64,000 nucleotides of DNA from assembly GCA_038363925.1 (NCBI GenBank), contig JAQQWL010000002.1, positions 558,001 to 622,000 of the forward strand, written 5' to 3'. How positions within the stretch are numbered: the stretch's first letter is position 1; every line of letters begins with the position of its first letter. Below the pieces are notes generated by a model. That model had not been told where the DNA came from and ran no database searches. It saw only the letters and a list, made by a program, of their open reading frames with translations. Source of the stretch: Apiospora phragmitis (lineage: Eukaryota > Ascomycota > Sordariomycetes > Amphisphaeriales > Apiosporaceae). The position numbers and the translations under genes are program-made. Positions 12,996 through 25,400 of the stretch are shown here, one piece after another.

Positions 12996-13568
12996 ATGTC
13001 GCGCCACAATCCCTCAGTCTCCGATGAAAGCAGGAAGGCACGAAGCAGGACATCGTCACAAACTAGCTACTCGGTGCACATGAGCTCCCATTCGCCGCAG
13101 GCATCGCACATCAACATCTGCACCAAGCGCTCCAGCGTCCACTCCCACGCCAAGGCACCGCAACCCTCGCCTCTCAAGATGGTGACCACATCCTCGACCG
13201 CGCACCACCACCACCGTCCCCGCGATGACGTGTCGTACTACTTCCTCCCCAGCGAGGCCGACCTGGCCTGCCAGGGCTGGATGACCCCGACAGTTATCGA
13301 CGACGACGACCTGATGTTTGGTGGCAAGAGCCTGAGTGAATGGTACGAGGAGGAGCGCATGCAAGCTGCAAGCCCTCCGGAAGAGGAGCGACGTGGCCGC
13401 CAAAGGGTAAGCAACTCTAATGACTCGCATTGCACGACGATGCGCATCGAGCATGATGGTTTCTAACAAGTCTTCTTACAGGTACGGCAACACCACTCAC
13501 ATTCGCACAAGCACCATGGCGCGAAAACGCAATCAAGCCAATCATCCAGCGAGCAGAAGAGCCACTAA
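12996..13568 (+). CDS. conserved-looking small fungal protein, 165 aa, two exons
   Basis: Exons 12996-13406 and 13482-13568. The intron has donor GTAAGC, branch site CTAAC at ~13463 and acceptor TACAG, and splicing keeps the frame. The N-terminal ~85 residues are Ser/His/Lys-rich and low complexity (RKARSRTSSQTSYS, HHHHRPRDD). The centre, about residues 80-125, is ordered and acidic: YYFLPSEADLACQGW, then VIDDDDLMFGGKSLSEWYEEE. The second exon adds a His/Ser-rich tail (HHSHSHKHHG). There is no signal peptide or membrane segment. I cannot name a family; the central block has the look of a conserved motif. The unusually long leader upstream suggests complex regulation. Confidence 0.72.
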
Positions 13569-14651
13569 ATCTACTCGAGGATTGCCGGAATCCGGGGCTC
13601 TTCTACTGAACGACACACTTCACGACACCATCATACCACCCCAACAGCATAGATACATCCAGCAGCCTCCTTTCGTTATGATACCCAAGCATCATACCAC
13701 ACGACGTGGCGGGTCGCATTTTCATCATCACGCCGGCCGCTTTCAGGTCCGCACAGTCAGGCTTACTCGTGTATTGTCTTCCATATCAGCGCATCAAGCA
13801 TTGCATTAGACTTGGCGTTTTCATCCATACCCCTTTCGGATACTCTTTTCACGAGGTTCTCTACGGCAGCCTCCTCTTTTCTCTACAACCTGCATTCCTA
13901 CATTGGCTGGGCTCTGGTTTCTCGCGTCCCCGCCCAGCCGCCCGTGCTGCACGCCCGGTCTTTACCGGAAGGGATCGCAACATACAGCTACAAGCATCGA
14001 TTAGACTTTCCCCATCGACATGATAGGGAAAAAGAGGGGGATTGAGTATTCCACATCGGTTCACATACTCTCCCTGGGATTCTGGGATACGTTACGGCGT
14101 AACGTTTTAGACGATTTGCATTTTCTTTTTTCTGGATTTTTGGCTTCGCGCGGGTAGTGGCGCGACGATTCTTTCGCTAGCGGGATCGCGTAAGATTGGT
14201 GTGTGTGTGGAGAGAAAGGGCTCCGTTCAGGAAATCAAATTGCTCTCTTTGGAAACTCACGTTAGTCCCATGGCAACCTTTGAGGTTCCGGGCTCTATTC
14301 TGTTGGTAATTTGGAGACTCAAACAGCATTATTGGATGCGGCTAGTGGTTGCCTTGGCATGGCTGGCGAATGTGCAGTGTAACCGGGAACAACAGTGGTG
14401 TGCTCGGCTTTCGAGCCTCTCTTTTTTTTTCTTCCCAGTCTTTGGTTTTCCGTTGGGTTCAATTCATGACTGGATTGACTCCGACGCTCAGATGTATTAT
14501 TTTGGGGTCCTTACGCACTCCTCCCAGATGTCTTGTTGTGTATTCATCCTACCGCCCAACTACTACCACCCAATGGTGGCTGGGTGCGATTCAGACAAGC
14601 ATTGACGGGGAGTCGGGTCTCGATTTCTCTGAGATTAGCATTGATACTGCT
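13569..14651. other. intergenic, no gene seen
   Basis: The 3' flank of the small gene, with poly-pyrimidine stretches and only chance frames on both strands. The ORFs overlapping 13706-14045 lack a supported start or any motif. Confidence 0.45.
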
Positions 14652-14850
14652 AAATATAACCTGCATTGCAATCATGGTAACTCGCTTTTGAATTGTTGAT
14701 TTGGTGATATGCTTTAGGTCTTGGGCAGCAACATTCATTCTATTTGGCCATCATCGTCCACGAGAGCCAGACTGCGATCGCTTTGGCAAGACTTGGTATT
14801 TTTCATTTACTGTTTCGCTCAATAGTACTGACATCGACATAAATTCAGCT
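14652..14850 (+). repeat. dispersed direct repeat, copy 1
   Basis: Shares CCTGCATTGCAATCATG, then GGTGATATGCTTTA, then AGACTGCGATC and a T-rich stretch ending near AATTCAGCTG, with 17683-17850 in the same order and orientation. The copies are diverged, with several gaps. The 3.0 kb between them holds the chitinase and RBR relics. Confidence 0.5.
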
Positions 14851-15582
14851 GTAGCCGCACCAGACTACATGAAATTATGAGCATGGACTGGCTCGAACAG
14901 TACGGGCTGGGGTCTTTCGTTTTGGCGCAATGATTGTCTCGCTGCCAGCTATTCTATATCACGTTGCCGATTATCCCGTCCTCAGCAACCAGCTATCCCA
15001 TCAGGTGCTTCCGATTGCGGCTTGGAGTCATCGAATTTGGAGATCACGACATGCGGCCATCAAGTCTCTGGCGTCTAGCCTTTCATCGAAACCCGACTTA
15101 GAAACTGCTTGCTGACAAGGCTGGTGAGTAGTCGTGGCCAGGGGGGCAGGCTCGGGGTAACACCAAACTGCGGGGTGTGTTGCATGGCAGTTAGTTGGGC
15201 ACAAAAGCAAGTAGTTAAGTAGTAAGTGTCCCTCAGTCTACGTACCGTACTTGGTCGGCCATGGTTGGCCGCCTCTCTTGCAGCCGCCAGCAAAGCACAG
15301 CACACCAAGGAATCCCGTCACGTCTCTGTCTCTGCCCCCAGGGCGTCGGCTCCCGACACTTCTCAGTTGGCTAGCATCCCCCGCCCTTCAGATCATGATG
15401 ATGCAGCTGCTGCAACGCACTACTACTGCAGCAGCGCCGACGTCAAGGTCGAGAAGAATCCTTTCGTTCGCCAGGACCATCTGCGCCAAGGTCGCCGCTG
15501 GCCTAGAAGAAAACATTGATGATGCCTTCGCAGCAGTCGCGGCCCCGGTGACCGTGGCTCCTCCTCAGACGTCCTCGCCGTA

Positions 15583-16390
15583 TTGGGGCGCCCGCCGCGT
15601 CGACGGACGCAAGATCCGCCTGTCCTGGAACCGCCCCAGGGCTGTGCCAACAGCAATTGCCTGCGAAGCCAGGTCAACCTGACGGAAACCAAGCAGTCTC
15701 TCGCCATGATCACCAAGGCCGGTGTACCGGGTAAGAAGGTTATCGTGGGCGTGCCCAGCTACGGGCGCTCCTTTAGCATGGCCGAGGCCGGCTACTGGGG
15801 CCCGGACTGTGTGTACACGGGCTCTCGCGAGAAATCGGACGCGGCCCCGGGCAGGTGCACCGGCACCGCGGGCTACATTGCCAACGCCGAGATCGCCGAG
15901 GTTATGTCTGGCAGCGGCTCCAAGCGGGCCGGAAGCCGCGTCACCAAGAGCTTCGTCGACTCGAGCAGCAACAGCGACATGCTCGTCTACCGCGCGGCTC
16001 GTCTGGATGAACTTCGTCGAGCGAGGACGTCGCGAGAGAAAGTCCCACCAGCGGTTCGCGACGGGCGCCGTCCCGCGTCCTCCACCGCCCAGTCGACGCC
16101 ACAACTCGCCGCCCTCGGGCGAGTCAACGTCGAGCTGGCAGTACCCGCTAGAGCTGGACGGTGACGCTGAAGGAGGTGCCCGGCCAGGCCACCGCGGCAC
16201 CGCGGCCGACGTCTGCCGCACCCTCCCGCCCGGCCTCCGGCCCTGGGCGACGACGCTTGGGGACCCGACGTACCGCGCCGGGTTCGACGTCGTGGCCGCG
16301 GGCGTCCAGTGCCTGCTGACGGCCGTCGGGCCCGTGGGCTGGTGGTGGGGGGCGGAGGCGTGCCCGATCTGAACAGCAAGCAGATCAGGG
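15583..16390 (+). pseudogene. GH18 chitinase relic (killer-toxin-like type)
   Basis: The first open part carries the C-terminal half of a fungal GH18 chitinase of the killer-toxin-alpha-like group: NCLRSQVNLTET, then MITKAGVPGKKVIVGVPSYG with the family SYGRSF, then GYWGPDCVYTG and a Cys-containing APGRCTGTAGYI block, then NSDMLVY (~15582-16000). After LVY the frame jumps: WMNFVERG is one frame away, SSWQYPLEL in that frame, and VTLKEVPGQATAAP in a third. The catalytic DxxDxDxE region and any N-terminal LysM or chitin-binding domains are absent, and upstream DNA (15226-15580) gives no family match. The gene is truncated and carries several indels, so it is non-functional. GC content is high and there is no RIP signature; the decay is by indel, not C>T. 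Confidence 0.65.
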
Positions 16391-17180
16391 ACCATGCGCG
16401 CTTCCTTCACGAGGAGGACGCGCGGGAGACGGCGCGGGCCCTCCACGGTTGCGCCGCTGCCCTACGCCGGTGACGACGGCGGCAAGGTGAAGCTCAGGGC
16501 GCAGCTGGTGGTTGTCGGCGACGTTCCGCGTCCCCGACCCCCGATCTACAGCGTCGTACAGGCCTGGATCGAGCAGGAGGAGGGCGGTGGAGGTCTGGAG
16601 CCAGCAGCAGCACCTGCGGTTCACTACTGCGTCCCCGCCCGCCAACAAACGGCTCCGCGCCCTGAAAATCGAGGGCGAGGACGGGCAGACGCAAGACGTC
16701 GTCGCGAAGGCCGCGGACACGCTTGAGGTCATCATCCTAGCCGGCGTCGTGGTGCCCCAAAGTCAATTGGTCTGATTTAACGAATACGGAAAGGTGTTGT
16801 CAACACGTTACGTACTTGCTGATTTGCGGCAGGAGCCACTGACGGTTAAGTAGTATTGTTTCGGAATTTGTTAAGGCATGCGGGAAGCTGGTATTCTTTA
16901 GTAACAGAGATGCTACCAGATTGTGGTGCGGAAACGCATGGTTCTTAACGAAGGTCGTATCCAGCATAGTTCTCCCTCTCTACTATCTACTCCACCATGT
17001 GGATATGTACCGTTACCACGGGGCTTGGTTACTAAGTAGGGATCGTCCCACACTGGGTGTTTACATCGATTGTAGCCGGGGACCGGCCAGTCACCTGACG
17101 ATCTTCGGCCCCGAGCCCATCATGTGCGAACGGGCCGTGGGTCGCGTGGTGGCCGCCATCATCGCGGAAGAGGCGCAGTC
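16391..17180 (+). other. GC-rich decayed coding DNA, unassigned
   Basis: Protein-like fragments occur in all three forward frames with abrupt frame changes: HARFLHEEDARETARAL near 16393; ALKIEGEDGQTQDVVAKAAD near 16660 ending at 16773; and a frame from 16921 to 17199. This pattern fits an old gene broken by indels. I cannot assign a family. The 16660-16773 piece could be the C terminus of a protein ending in PQSQLV. Confidence 0.3.
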
Positions 17181-17189
17181 GCAGTCGGT

Positions 17190-17440
17190 CGGCACCTAAT
17201 TACACCATCGCGGCCAAGAAGAAACCCTCTTTTGCCTGCCCCGGCTGCCGCACGCCCATCGAGAAGACCGAGGGCGGCTGCGGACCACATCATGCCTTCT
17301 TGCCAGGCCTGTGGGATCCGCATCCGCTGGGCCTGCCCGGGGACGTTCGCGGAGGTGGCCGTAGTGCTACACGCGCACGCGCACACCCAAGCCGGAATGG
17401 GTGTAATACGGCCCCGGCTGCTAAGATCTCTGTGGTATGA
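17190..17440 (+). pseudogene. RBR/IBR-type zinc finger (E3 ligase) relic
   Basis: The pattern is FACPGCRTPIEKTEGG, then C..H, then in the next frame SCQACGIRIRWACPGTFAE. This matches the end of an IBR/RING2 unit of RBR ubiquitin ligases, which have CPxC, an IEKxxGC stretch with HM, CxxC and CWxC. One frameshift lies at about 17278-17290, and the usual CW is RW here. Upstream RING1 cannot be traced with confidence. Inferred to be a dead fragment in the same decayed block as the chitinase relic. Confidence 0.5.
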
Positions 17441-17682
17441 GTGGCGTTTCAGGGGTCTTTGTAGACAAGCACTTATTATGTCAAGCGGCCATACCTAAGA
17501 ACCGGACTGTTATCGTCAGTAAGCAGTCCTGATGCAACGATGTTTCCATGCGGCATATATGGAATTAAAGGTTATCACGCCCATCACCTGCTGTTCTGCA
17601 GATATGAGAGATAAAGAGAGAATCATGCTCGAGAATGCAAAACTGGCCTCTTCGGCAGCAACGGGAGAAATAATCACAAGAA

Positions 17683-17850
17683 CCTGCCTGCATTGCAATC
17701 ATGATTTCTCGCTATGAATTGTCTGCTATGGTGATATGCTTTACAGACTGCGATCCCCCGATCGCCTTTGGCGAGATTAATTGTTTCCCATTTCCTGATT
17801 CGCGACAACGACATGAATTGAGCTGGGCCCTCCCGCGCGACGAGGCCGAC
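17683..17850 (+). repeat. dispersed direct repeat, copy 2
   Basis: Second copy of the repeat at 14652-14850 (CCTGCATTGCAATCATG, GGTGATATGCTTTA, AGACTGCGATC). In this copy an ATG at 17701 opens a 133-codon frame that has no motif and probably has no meaning. Confidence 0.5.
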
Positions 17851-18417
17851 GCCATCTACGGGCTCGCGGAGGAGAGCTTCAATGACGACGAATTACAAGG
17901 CCAGGAACCGGTCCGGCAAGGAGCGGCCCCGCCCCGCCACGAGTTCGCGCCGTTATCGGGCGCCATCAGCACCGCCAAGTTCTCGCGCTCGTGGTTCGAC
18001 GCAGCAGTAGGCCTGTTGAATGCCCGCTGCCACTACTCATTTCTTCCGAATTTCCACTGTGTCCTGCATCGTCTTCGCCAGTTGGTCTTCATCTCTGCGT
18101 AATTCTTTCAGTCTGATGACTTGGTGGTATAATAGTATGTAAACTTTGCTGCTGGGTTGGGTTGTGAGTGTTTGTAACAGCTCCGAAAACATGACAACCA
18201 CTATGCTTATCGGTCACTTGTGCTAAAGGCATCGCGGCTGGAAAATAAGATCAGTTGTAAAAATACTCTAACGATTCGTTTTTCTTCTTCTCCATGAAAG
18301 TCTCTGTCAGTCTCTGATACTTGCTCGTCTGAATGTGTCCTCACTCTTCCAAACCCAGTCCGTGTCTACCCCATGCAGCAATCTCACCATATATCGCTAT
18401 TGACCCCAGTCACTCAC

Positions 18418-21219
18418 TCATCGTATAACCTCGCCTTCCTTATCGATACCCTCCGACATCTCTAGAATGTCACTTCCACCTAGCGCGCCGGAACCCAGGC
18501 TGGTGCTCAGGGCCCCTGCTCCCATCCCCCATACCTCGTGGAACTTGACGCTCTCATCACTCCCCGCGACCACTAGACAGCCATCCCGCTTTGACTTGGA
18601 CCGGCGCCGGGAATACAGCGTGCTCATAAGACCTGTCGACGTGCGTGAAGACGGCCCACCCTCGGTAAGCTCTTGAGAATGTAGACCTCTAGGGCCTCCC
18701 GGGTATGCTATGGCGCAGAGAGCACGGTGTTCGCCATGCCATTTCACACAACCTATCATGGTGCATTCAGGCCAGCTGAAGATGGCTATTCGAACAGAAT
18801 GCTCCGGTTGAGCGTAGCCAAAGGTGGCTGCAAGCTCGCGGCGTGTCGTACTCCAGGTGAGACTTGTAACTTGGGCACTGACAGAAATGGTCGCCAAAGC
18901 AGCGCCGGATGTGGTGTGGAAGAAGTGAATCATCTTGTCGGTCGAGCCGCCACCGGTTGCTAGCAAGTTAGGTTGCCATGGACAAAACGCCAAGGCTTTC
19001 ACCGCGGCTTGATGTCTCCAGACTTTCAATGCAGCTGAGCGTGAGTGCATCTTCGGCAAGGTGATTGATGCTTGAGCTGCCGCCGTTGGGAGATTTTGTG
19101 GTTGGTTCCTGTCGTTATGACCGAGAGATAGAATTGAGCTTCGCAGCGGTGCAGGTGTCACAGAAGCCGTGGTAGCATTTGACCCTGGAAACGGTGTAGG
19201 GGCTGGACGGCGGTTTCTCATAGGGGCCACCAGATTTACCACATCTCTGATTCCCAGGTAGTCCATGATTGGATCATTCGAAAGTACCGAATCAGAAGTT
19301 GCGCTCCATTGAAAAGTTGATATATCGGAGAATGTGTTGTCGTGTGCAGGCTCTGATTCGGCGATCGTGTTTGTGTTGTAAAGACAGCAAAGATTGTCAT
19401 TGCCGCCAGTTGCGAATTGGGAGCCATCCGGTGACCAAGCAAGGCCACATATCTGCTGGGAGTGAGCTTTGATGCAAGCCAGTAGTGTCATGGACCCTCT
19501 CCAATTGTCTTCGGCAGCTTCCCAAGGAGATGGCCATTCGACCGAGTAATAGTAAACATCGCCAACGTCTTCGCCCACTAAAAGGTTTTCCGTCTGGACG
19601 GGAACGCCAGGGTTGTTGGGATTAAGAGAAGGACGCGTCGTAGGAATGGGGCTCCAGCTCAGTGAAGCTACAGCACGGGGATGCTGAGCCTCGAATCGAG
19701 GCGAGGGTTTGAACACGGGAGGCAGCTCATCGGCGCCCTCACTGTCCAAAAGGGACACCAGACTGACGGTGCCATTCGACCGACCACAAGCCAAGATGGA
19801 ATTGAATCCGACCTCGGACGAGAAAGACAAAGACGATACCCACACCCCATCTCCACCACCTCTGTTAAGGAGAGACACCTCAGATGTCTCAGACCAACCG
19901 TACACGAAATTGCCAAGACCAACAGCGATGACATCGCAGTTTGGACAGAAAACCATCACGGAGCAGTAGTAGTCATCCCCGTAGACCAGTGGCGTCAAGG
20001 ACCCTTTGTGTCATGTCAGTGACTATCCGCTTGTATCACGATGCAAAGACACATTACCTGAACGGTTCATTGGGAATGGAATGCATGTTTTCCAGACAAG
20101 CTGGGTGAGTTAGAAGATGAACCTTGACTGAAACTCAGCTGCTGGTAGAATGTACTCACGAGATGGATAGCCATCGTTGACCCATTCAGTTCCTGTCCAG
20201 GTGGTTGTAAGATTCGACATAAAATGCTGGCCTGGCGCCTTCTTCTTGTATCGGGGAAATGTGGAGAAAGTGTCAAAGGTAAGGACACGTTGAGCCCGGT
20301 TGATGTCGAGCGCATGGGCAAGACGTCCCTCGTGCCTTTCGTTGTCCTCACTCGACCTCGGCCGTCCACTCGCAAAGGGGGCTCTGTAAAGAGGCGCATT
20401 GGTGCCACTCTCGAGGAGCAGGCCACGGCCAGTGTCCACTGCCGGACCTCCAGCTGGCGCGATGCTACCGACGGTCCATACAGACCCGGCACTGACCTGG
20501 CGTTCGATATCACTTGCACCAGTACTCGGGGACAGGGCTAATATGGTGCCAGCTGAGCGCCGATTGTATCCGTCTGAACGTGATGTGCGTCGATCGCGCA
20601 GAGCCAGGTAATCTGGTCGGGGTGGCTGGCGAAAGGGGTCGGGTATGGCTCCGGCATTTCGAGTGAGACGTTCCTGTGCAGACAGCTCGTGTGGTTCTTT
20701 GATGGCACGGAATCGGTCCGAAAGGGGTGTGGTGGCCTCTCGAGGTGATAAGAAGCGGTCGTGAGCTCGTCCAGCTTCGCGTAGCCGTGAAATGGCTGCA
20801 GCATTACGCCGTCTCTTGGGTCGAGCCAGTGCCGTGTCAGACCAGTGGGAAGTAGGCAAGCCGGGGCGTGGCTGAGTTGTCACACGAGGTAGAGTGGCTG
20901 GTGTTATTGGAGTGAGATCGAGTTTTCTTGACCCGCGGCTGGGTGTTTCATCCGGTGAATCACCATTCGAACTTGCAGAGGATGACTAGGCTCCATCAAG
21001 CAGGCTACCACGAAGGCGATCATTCTCGGTGTTGTTTTCGGTATTGGAAGGAAGGCTGACGCTCTTGTCAGCCAGACAAGGTCGAGAGGATATCCGGACC
21101 TTCAAGCGAGGTTTTGGATCGAAAGATACCGAGCTGAGTCTGCGGCACAGATATGTGGTACTATCCGGTTCAGGAGTATTTTCAGTAAGGCTCCTCGAAC
21201 ATGTTCGGCTGCGAGGCAT
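18418..21219 (-). CDS. ama1: meiotic APC/C activator, Ama1/Mfr1 type, with in-frame TAG
   Basis: A Cdc20/Fizzy-family WD40 activator that loads substrates onto the anaphase-promoting complex, here of the meiosis-specific class. Exons (minus): 21219-20160, 20100-20058 and 20003-18418. Introns are 20159-20101 (GTGAGT...CCCAG) and 20057-20004 (GTAATG...AAAG), both keeping the frame. A C-box-like DRFLSPRE (minus strand, ~20766-20743) is followed by the linker TPLVYGDDYYCSVM that opens the propeller in this family. WD repeats include ICGLAWSPDGSQFATGG and VKALAFCPWQPNLLATGG. The protein ends GEVIR, an Ile-Arg tail that binds APC3-type TPR subunits. The odd point is a TAG at 20988-20986, exactly in frame. 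No ATG follows it before the C-box, so the start at 21219 requires either readthrough, or splicing of 21129-20986 (GTATCT...CCTAG, 144 nt, frame-preserving but a weak donor), or the gene is dead. Confidence 0.8.
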
Positions 21220-22091
21220 GATTTGGGAAGTGTGATGCGATGCCCGACGGCAACAGTAATGAAACTTGTGGTGGTAAGGAATGAACAAGAAACAAATGTC
21301 AAAACGGATATTGGAGACCGATGTCTACTCGATGTTGCAAGGCTGGCTAATATCGAGGTGTCTGGCCGACACTACCAATTATCAGCCTGGCCTCACGAGA
21401 AGACCTGATGATGATGATATTTGGAAGAACGGAAGACTTAGGGAGGTTGTTTGGGTTGAGGCCTGCATCAATGGCCGTCTTTCTGGATTGAAGCGGCAAG
21501 ACATATGAAACATGACGCAGGACTTCAAGAAAGGGAAGCTGCGTTCTGGACATTTTAAGCTTCCGTACGTGGCATGTGAGAGTTTCTCTGTTCACAACAT
21601 TAGGAAAGTGCCATCCCCTGTGGCACTTTGTACCGCAGCTGCCTCCCAGGCAAGTTCATGGTGCTGCTGTTCAAATCTGCAGTAGAATAACCATCACTGA
21701 TTTTGTCACAGTGATCCTCCCATACAGCTCATCTCTGCACCAAATCTTCTTCGCTATTACCTGTAGCTGTAGCTCTTTTGTCGCACGCTGAAGTCATTAT
21801 ATGGCGCCGTGCGACCTTCAAGTACATCTATTATCCCGAAACGGGAACTCGGCCCTGCCACTAGCATGAATAGGACGTGGCCTATGGCGAGCCACAAAGC
21901 ATTTTAGTGGCCACTGACAACTTCACTGACAACTTCCTTCCGCACCATTAGCGTTGTGCGCGCAGCCGCAACACCTGCTGTAGCAATTATCATGGCACTC
22001 GTTATTGTTGTTGTTGTATTGATTTACGTCAGGGAGGCATCGGCAATCATGGCACTTGAGAGAATTCCGACATGATTGAGATAACCGTCGC
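21220..22091. other. intergenic between ama1 and the transposon nest
   Basis: This holds the ama1 5' flank and, next to the nest, a minus-strand frame (~21923-22091) rich in cysteine (KCHDCRCLPD, ECHDNCYSRCCGC) with a run of five Asn codons. That frame runs into the LTR, so any gene was cut by the insertion. No signal peptide or start can be shown. Confidence 0.4.
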
Positions 22092-22340
22092 TGTAAGGGT
22101 CTAGACTGAGTGGTACATTCTAACATCTATTATCTCTAGCTACAGGAAGAATTCTTTAAGAGAGAAGGATTCTTCCTAATTATTATACGAATATCACCTA
22201 TCTATATATATACTTTTATTTTAGTGCGTATATATTCGGTATTTTTAATAAGTTTTATAAAAAACTAGAAATATTAATTAATACGTTATAAAGGAGCTAT
22301 AAGCCTTTAAATCTTATTAATAGGGGTTTATTTTATAATA
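22092..22340. repeat. left LTR of the outermost element
   Basis: Begins TGTAAGGGTCTAGACTGAG; ends TTTATAATA where the right copy ends CATAACA. The first ~45 bp look unmutated, and the rest carries C>T and G>A changes relative to the right LTR. Confidence 0.85.
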
Positions 22341-22413
22341 TTACTCCCCTCTTTTTTAGGTTAGCGCCGCCGTCGTTAGCGCTGCTTCTCGTTCTAGCGT
22401 TTTAAGGCGATAG

Positions 22414-25400
22414 TGTTACGACCTGACCTAATCATGCGGCCAAGACCCATAAAACCACCGGGCCGGATTTACGATGCCCCGCCCAGGGTACGATGTCACG
22501 GCCACCGACCGCGCCGCCAGCTATACCAACATGAGCGCACTAATACTGCAAAAGCGCACGGCGACCACGACGACAGTATCCTAAACCGCAGTAGGCTGGA
22601 CACGGCCCAAGGAAGCAGCAAGGACAACGTTACGTGATGGATCACGGGGATCACCGGGAACGGCGAAGTGAGTCGGTGATCTAACTAATAAGGGGATCAC
22701 CCGGATCACTGGAATGCGAGGGTGAGCCAAGTGATCTAACCGATTAGTGAGGGAGGAGATTAGATATATAACGACGGACGTTCCCTATGTATTTTATATA
22801 GATACTCTTTACTTTAGTAATTAATTTAAGCATTAATCTTAACCTATTAGTAAGGTAAACAGCTTTAACGAAACTATTGCGAATACCCCTAAGCCTACGC
22901 ACCTTAATTACCTTCGTTCCCACAAGCTATTGCCTATTATATCGGTAGAAGCGATTTCTATCGCACGTCTAGATACTCTCTCGTATTGCTAATATAAACC
23001 CCAGTACGTCTTACTAGGTTTCTTTTGGAACCTAGATAGCGTTCGTTACAAATAGTCCTTTAAAGTGCCGACGTAGGTTCCTATATTAATTAAGCGTAGC
23101 CCTTTTATTTAACCTTATAAAGGGTTTATTAACCTCGTTCTCGTTTACGTTTCCGCTTGTTCTATATTTTTTTTAAGTTATAATACTTTTTTTATTCGTT
23201 AACTATAACCAGTAGAGGTTATTAATTATTTTACGATTAGTTTAATAACGAGTTTTTAAAAGCTAATTATATACGATTAATATAAAAGGTTAATTTAGTT
23301 TCGTTTAATATATTAAATTATATAGTATATAATTCGATAACCTCTTTTATTTTAAACTTCTCGTTTTTTTAATTTAGTTTTTTTCGATTATTTATAACTA
23401 AATTCTTTAATTAAAGCTATACCGAGTCCCTTATTTTATACTATAATATTACCGTATAATATTTATTAATATAAACTTTTTAATTTTATTAAGCTTTAGT
23501 TATTATAATTTACGCTTATACTAAGGCTTTCGTAATTACTTCTACGATAGCTTCCTCGTATTAAATAAGGTTATATTATATTAAATTTATAATTTTTTTT
23601 TATAAATTATAATAAAGCCGCATAATATTCGTATATTAAAAAAAATAAGCTTAGCTTAATAATCGTTAATATATAAACGTTTAATACGTATTTAATAATA
23701 AAGTATAATATAGTTTATTAGTTTTAATATTTCGTAACGTACGCTTTTAAATAAGTTTCGATAACGTTATTTATTTATTTTATAGCTCTATTAGTTTCTA
23801 AATAATATACTATAGAGATCCGTTATTTAATCCCTAATAATTAATAAATTCGTTTTTAAAAGAAGCTTATAAATTACCACTTATAATTCGAGGTAATTAC
23901 GATAAGCGAGCTATATTAATTAATAACTCGTTATACGAAAACCTACGCTATAAATTCTATAATAATCTTTATTATAAGTTCGATTATTATAACTTTATTT
24001 AATCGGTTTATAACGACTATTATATTTATATACCCAAAACTTTTCGACAGGTTAGTAACGAAGTTTACCGAGACTTCTTTCTAAATTTTATTAGGTATTA
24101 GTAATAGTTTTAAAAACCTTTACTTCTAGTTTTTTTAAAGCTTTAATCTATTATAAATATTATAGTTCTTTATATATCGATATACGAAAAAGCTTATTTT
24201 TAGTTAAAAAAAGTCTCTCGCGAATATAGTATAAGTTTAGTAATGTTCATAATATTTAGCGAGCAGGTTATTATAAGTTTTAACGACGAGCTTCGTATAT
24301 AAGGGCTCGTATTTTAGCACTTAGTATTATCTACGGAAAAAAGGCTAACTATTTCTATTTAAAGCGTATTTAAATATCGATACCTTAAATTATAGCGATA
24401 AAGAGAACTTAATAGCGCTATCCTTTAAGCTTTATATAATTATACGATACGCTTTATCTCGTTAAAAACCTTAGTTTTATAAATTTTAAAACTTAGGGCT
24501 AGAAAAAGAGATAGCGGTTATTTATACTAGGTAGCTTTACTAGTTAAGTATTTCTAGCGTTATTAGTTAAAACTCTCGGTGCTAGATCTTATTATTATAA
24601 GAGTTTCGTTATATATCTTACTATCTTTTAAATAAAGCGTTTACTCTTTTATTTTAGTAATTAAATCTATATTAATTCGAAGGTTATATTAGTTAAAGAT
24701 AAGCGCTTATTATATATACTTCTCGCTTAGCTTTCGAAGAGATATAAAATACTCGAGGTTCTTATAATTTATAATAACGTTAAACTCTTATACGGATCTT
24801 AACTCGGCATCTTATTTTTCTAAATATTAAATAACCGTTAATATCTCTTTATTATAAATTTCGTAATTATATTTAATAAGCGACATTTTTTTGAAATAAT
24901 AAGCGTAAAAGCGGAAAAGCCCCTTATTATTATATTAAAAAAGAACCCTTTCGATGGAATATTTTAAAAAGTTCGTCTCGAGTATTATCGTACCGTTTAA
25001 GTCGAATTATAATAATACCGGCTATTAAATAAATAAGTTTTTAAAGTAATTAAACGTTTATTAATAGTCGAAACCTTAGTAAAAAAGGATGTCGTTTTTT
25101 ATTAAGCATATAAGCGGTGTTACTATTTTTAAAAAGTCTCGAATAAATTTTTAATAATAGTTAAAATTTAAAAAATCCTTGTACTCCTTGTATAGAACTT
25201 AAGGTTTCTTACTTTTAGATTACTCGAACCTTTTCGGGGTTTATTTAAATTCCGTTTCGAACGTCGAGAATAAAGCTTAAATATTTTATTCTCGTAACTT
25301 TAAATTCGTATTTATCGATATCGAGTTATAAACTAGCCTTTATAAAGCGTTAAAGTACCTTTATAACGTACGTATAATATTAATTAAAATTGCCGTTTAT

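Noticed and set aside
15565..16446. 293-codon minus frame
   Set aside because: Antisense shadow in GC-rich DNA of the chitinase relic, whose motifs are on the plus strand.
17701..18102. 133-codon forward frame with an ATG
   Set aside because: It begins inside a dispersed repeat whose other copy is closed by a stop, and shows no family motif.
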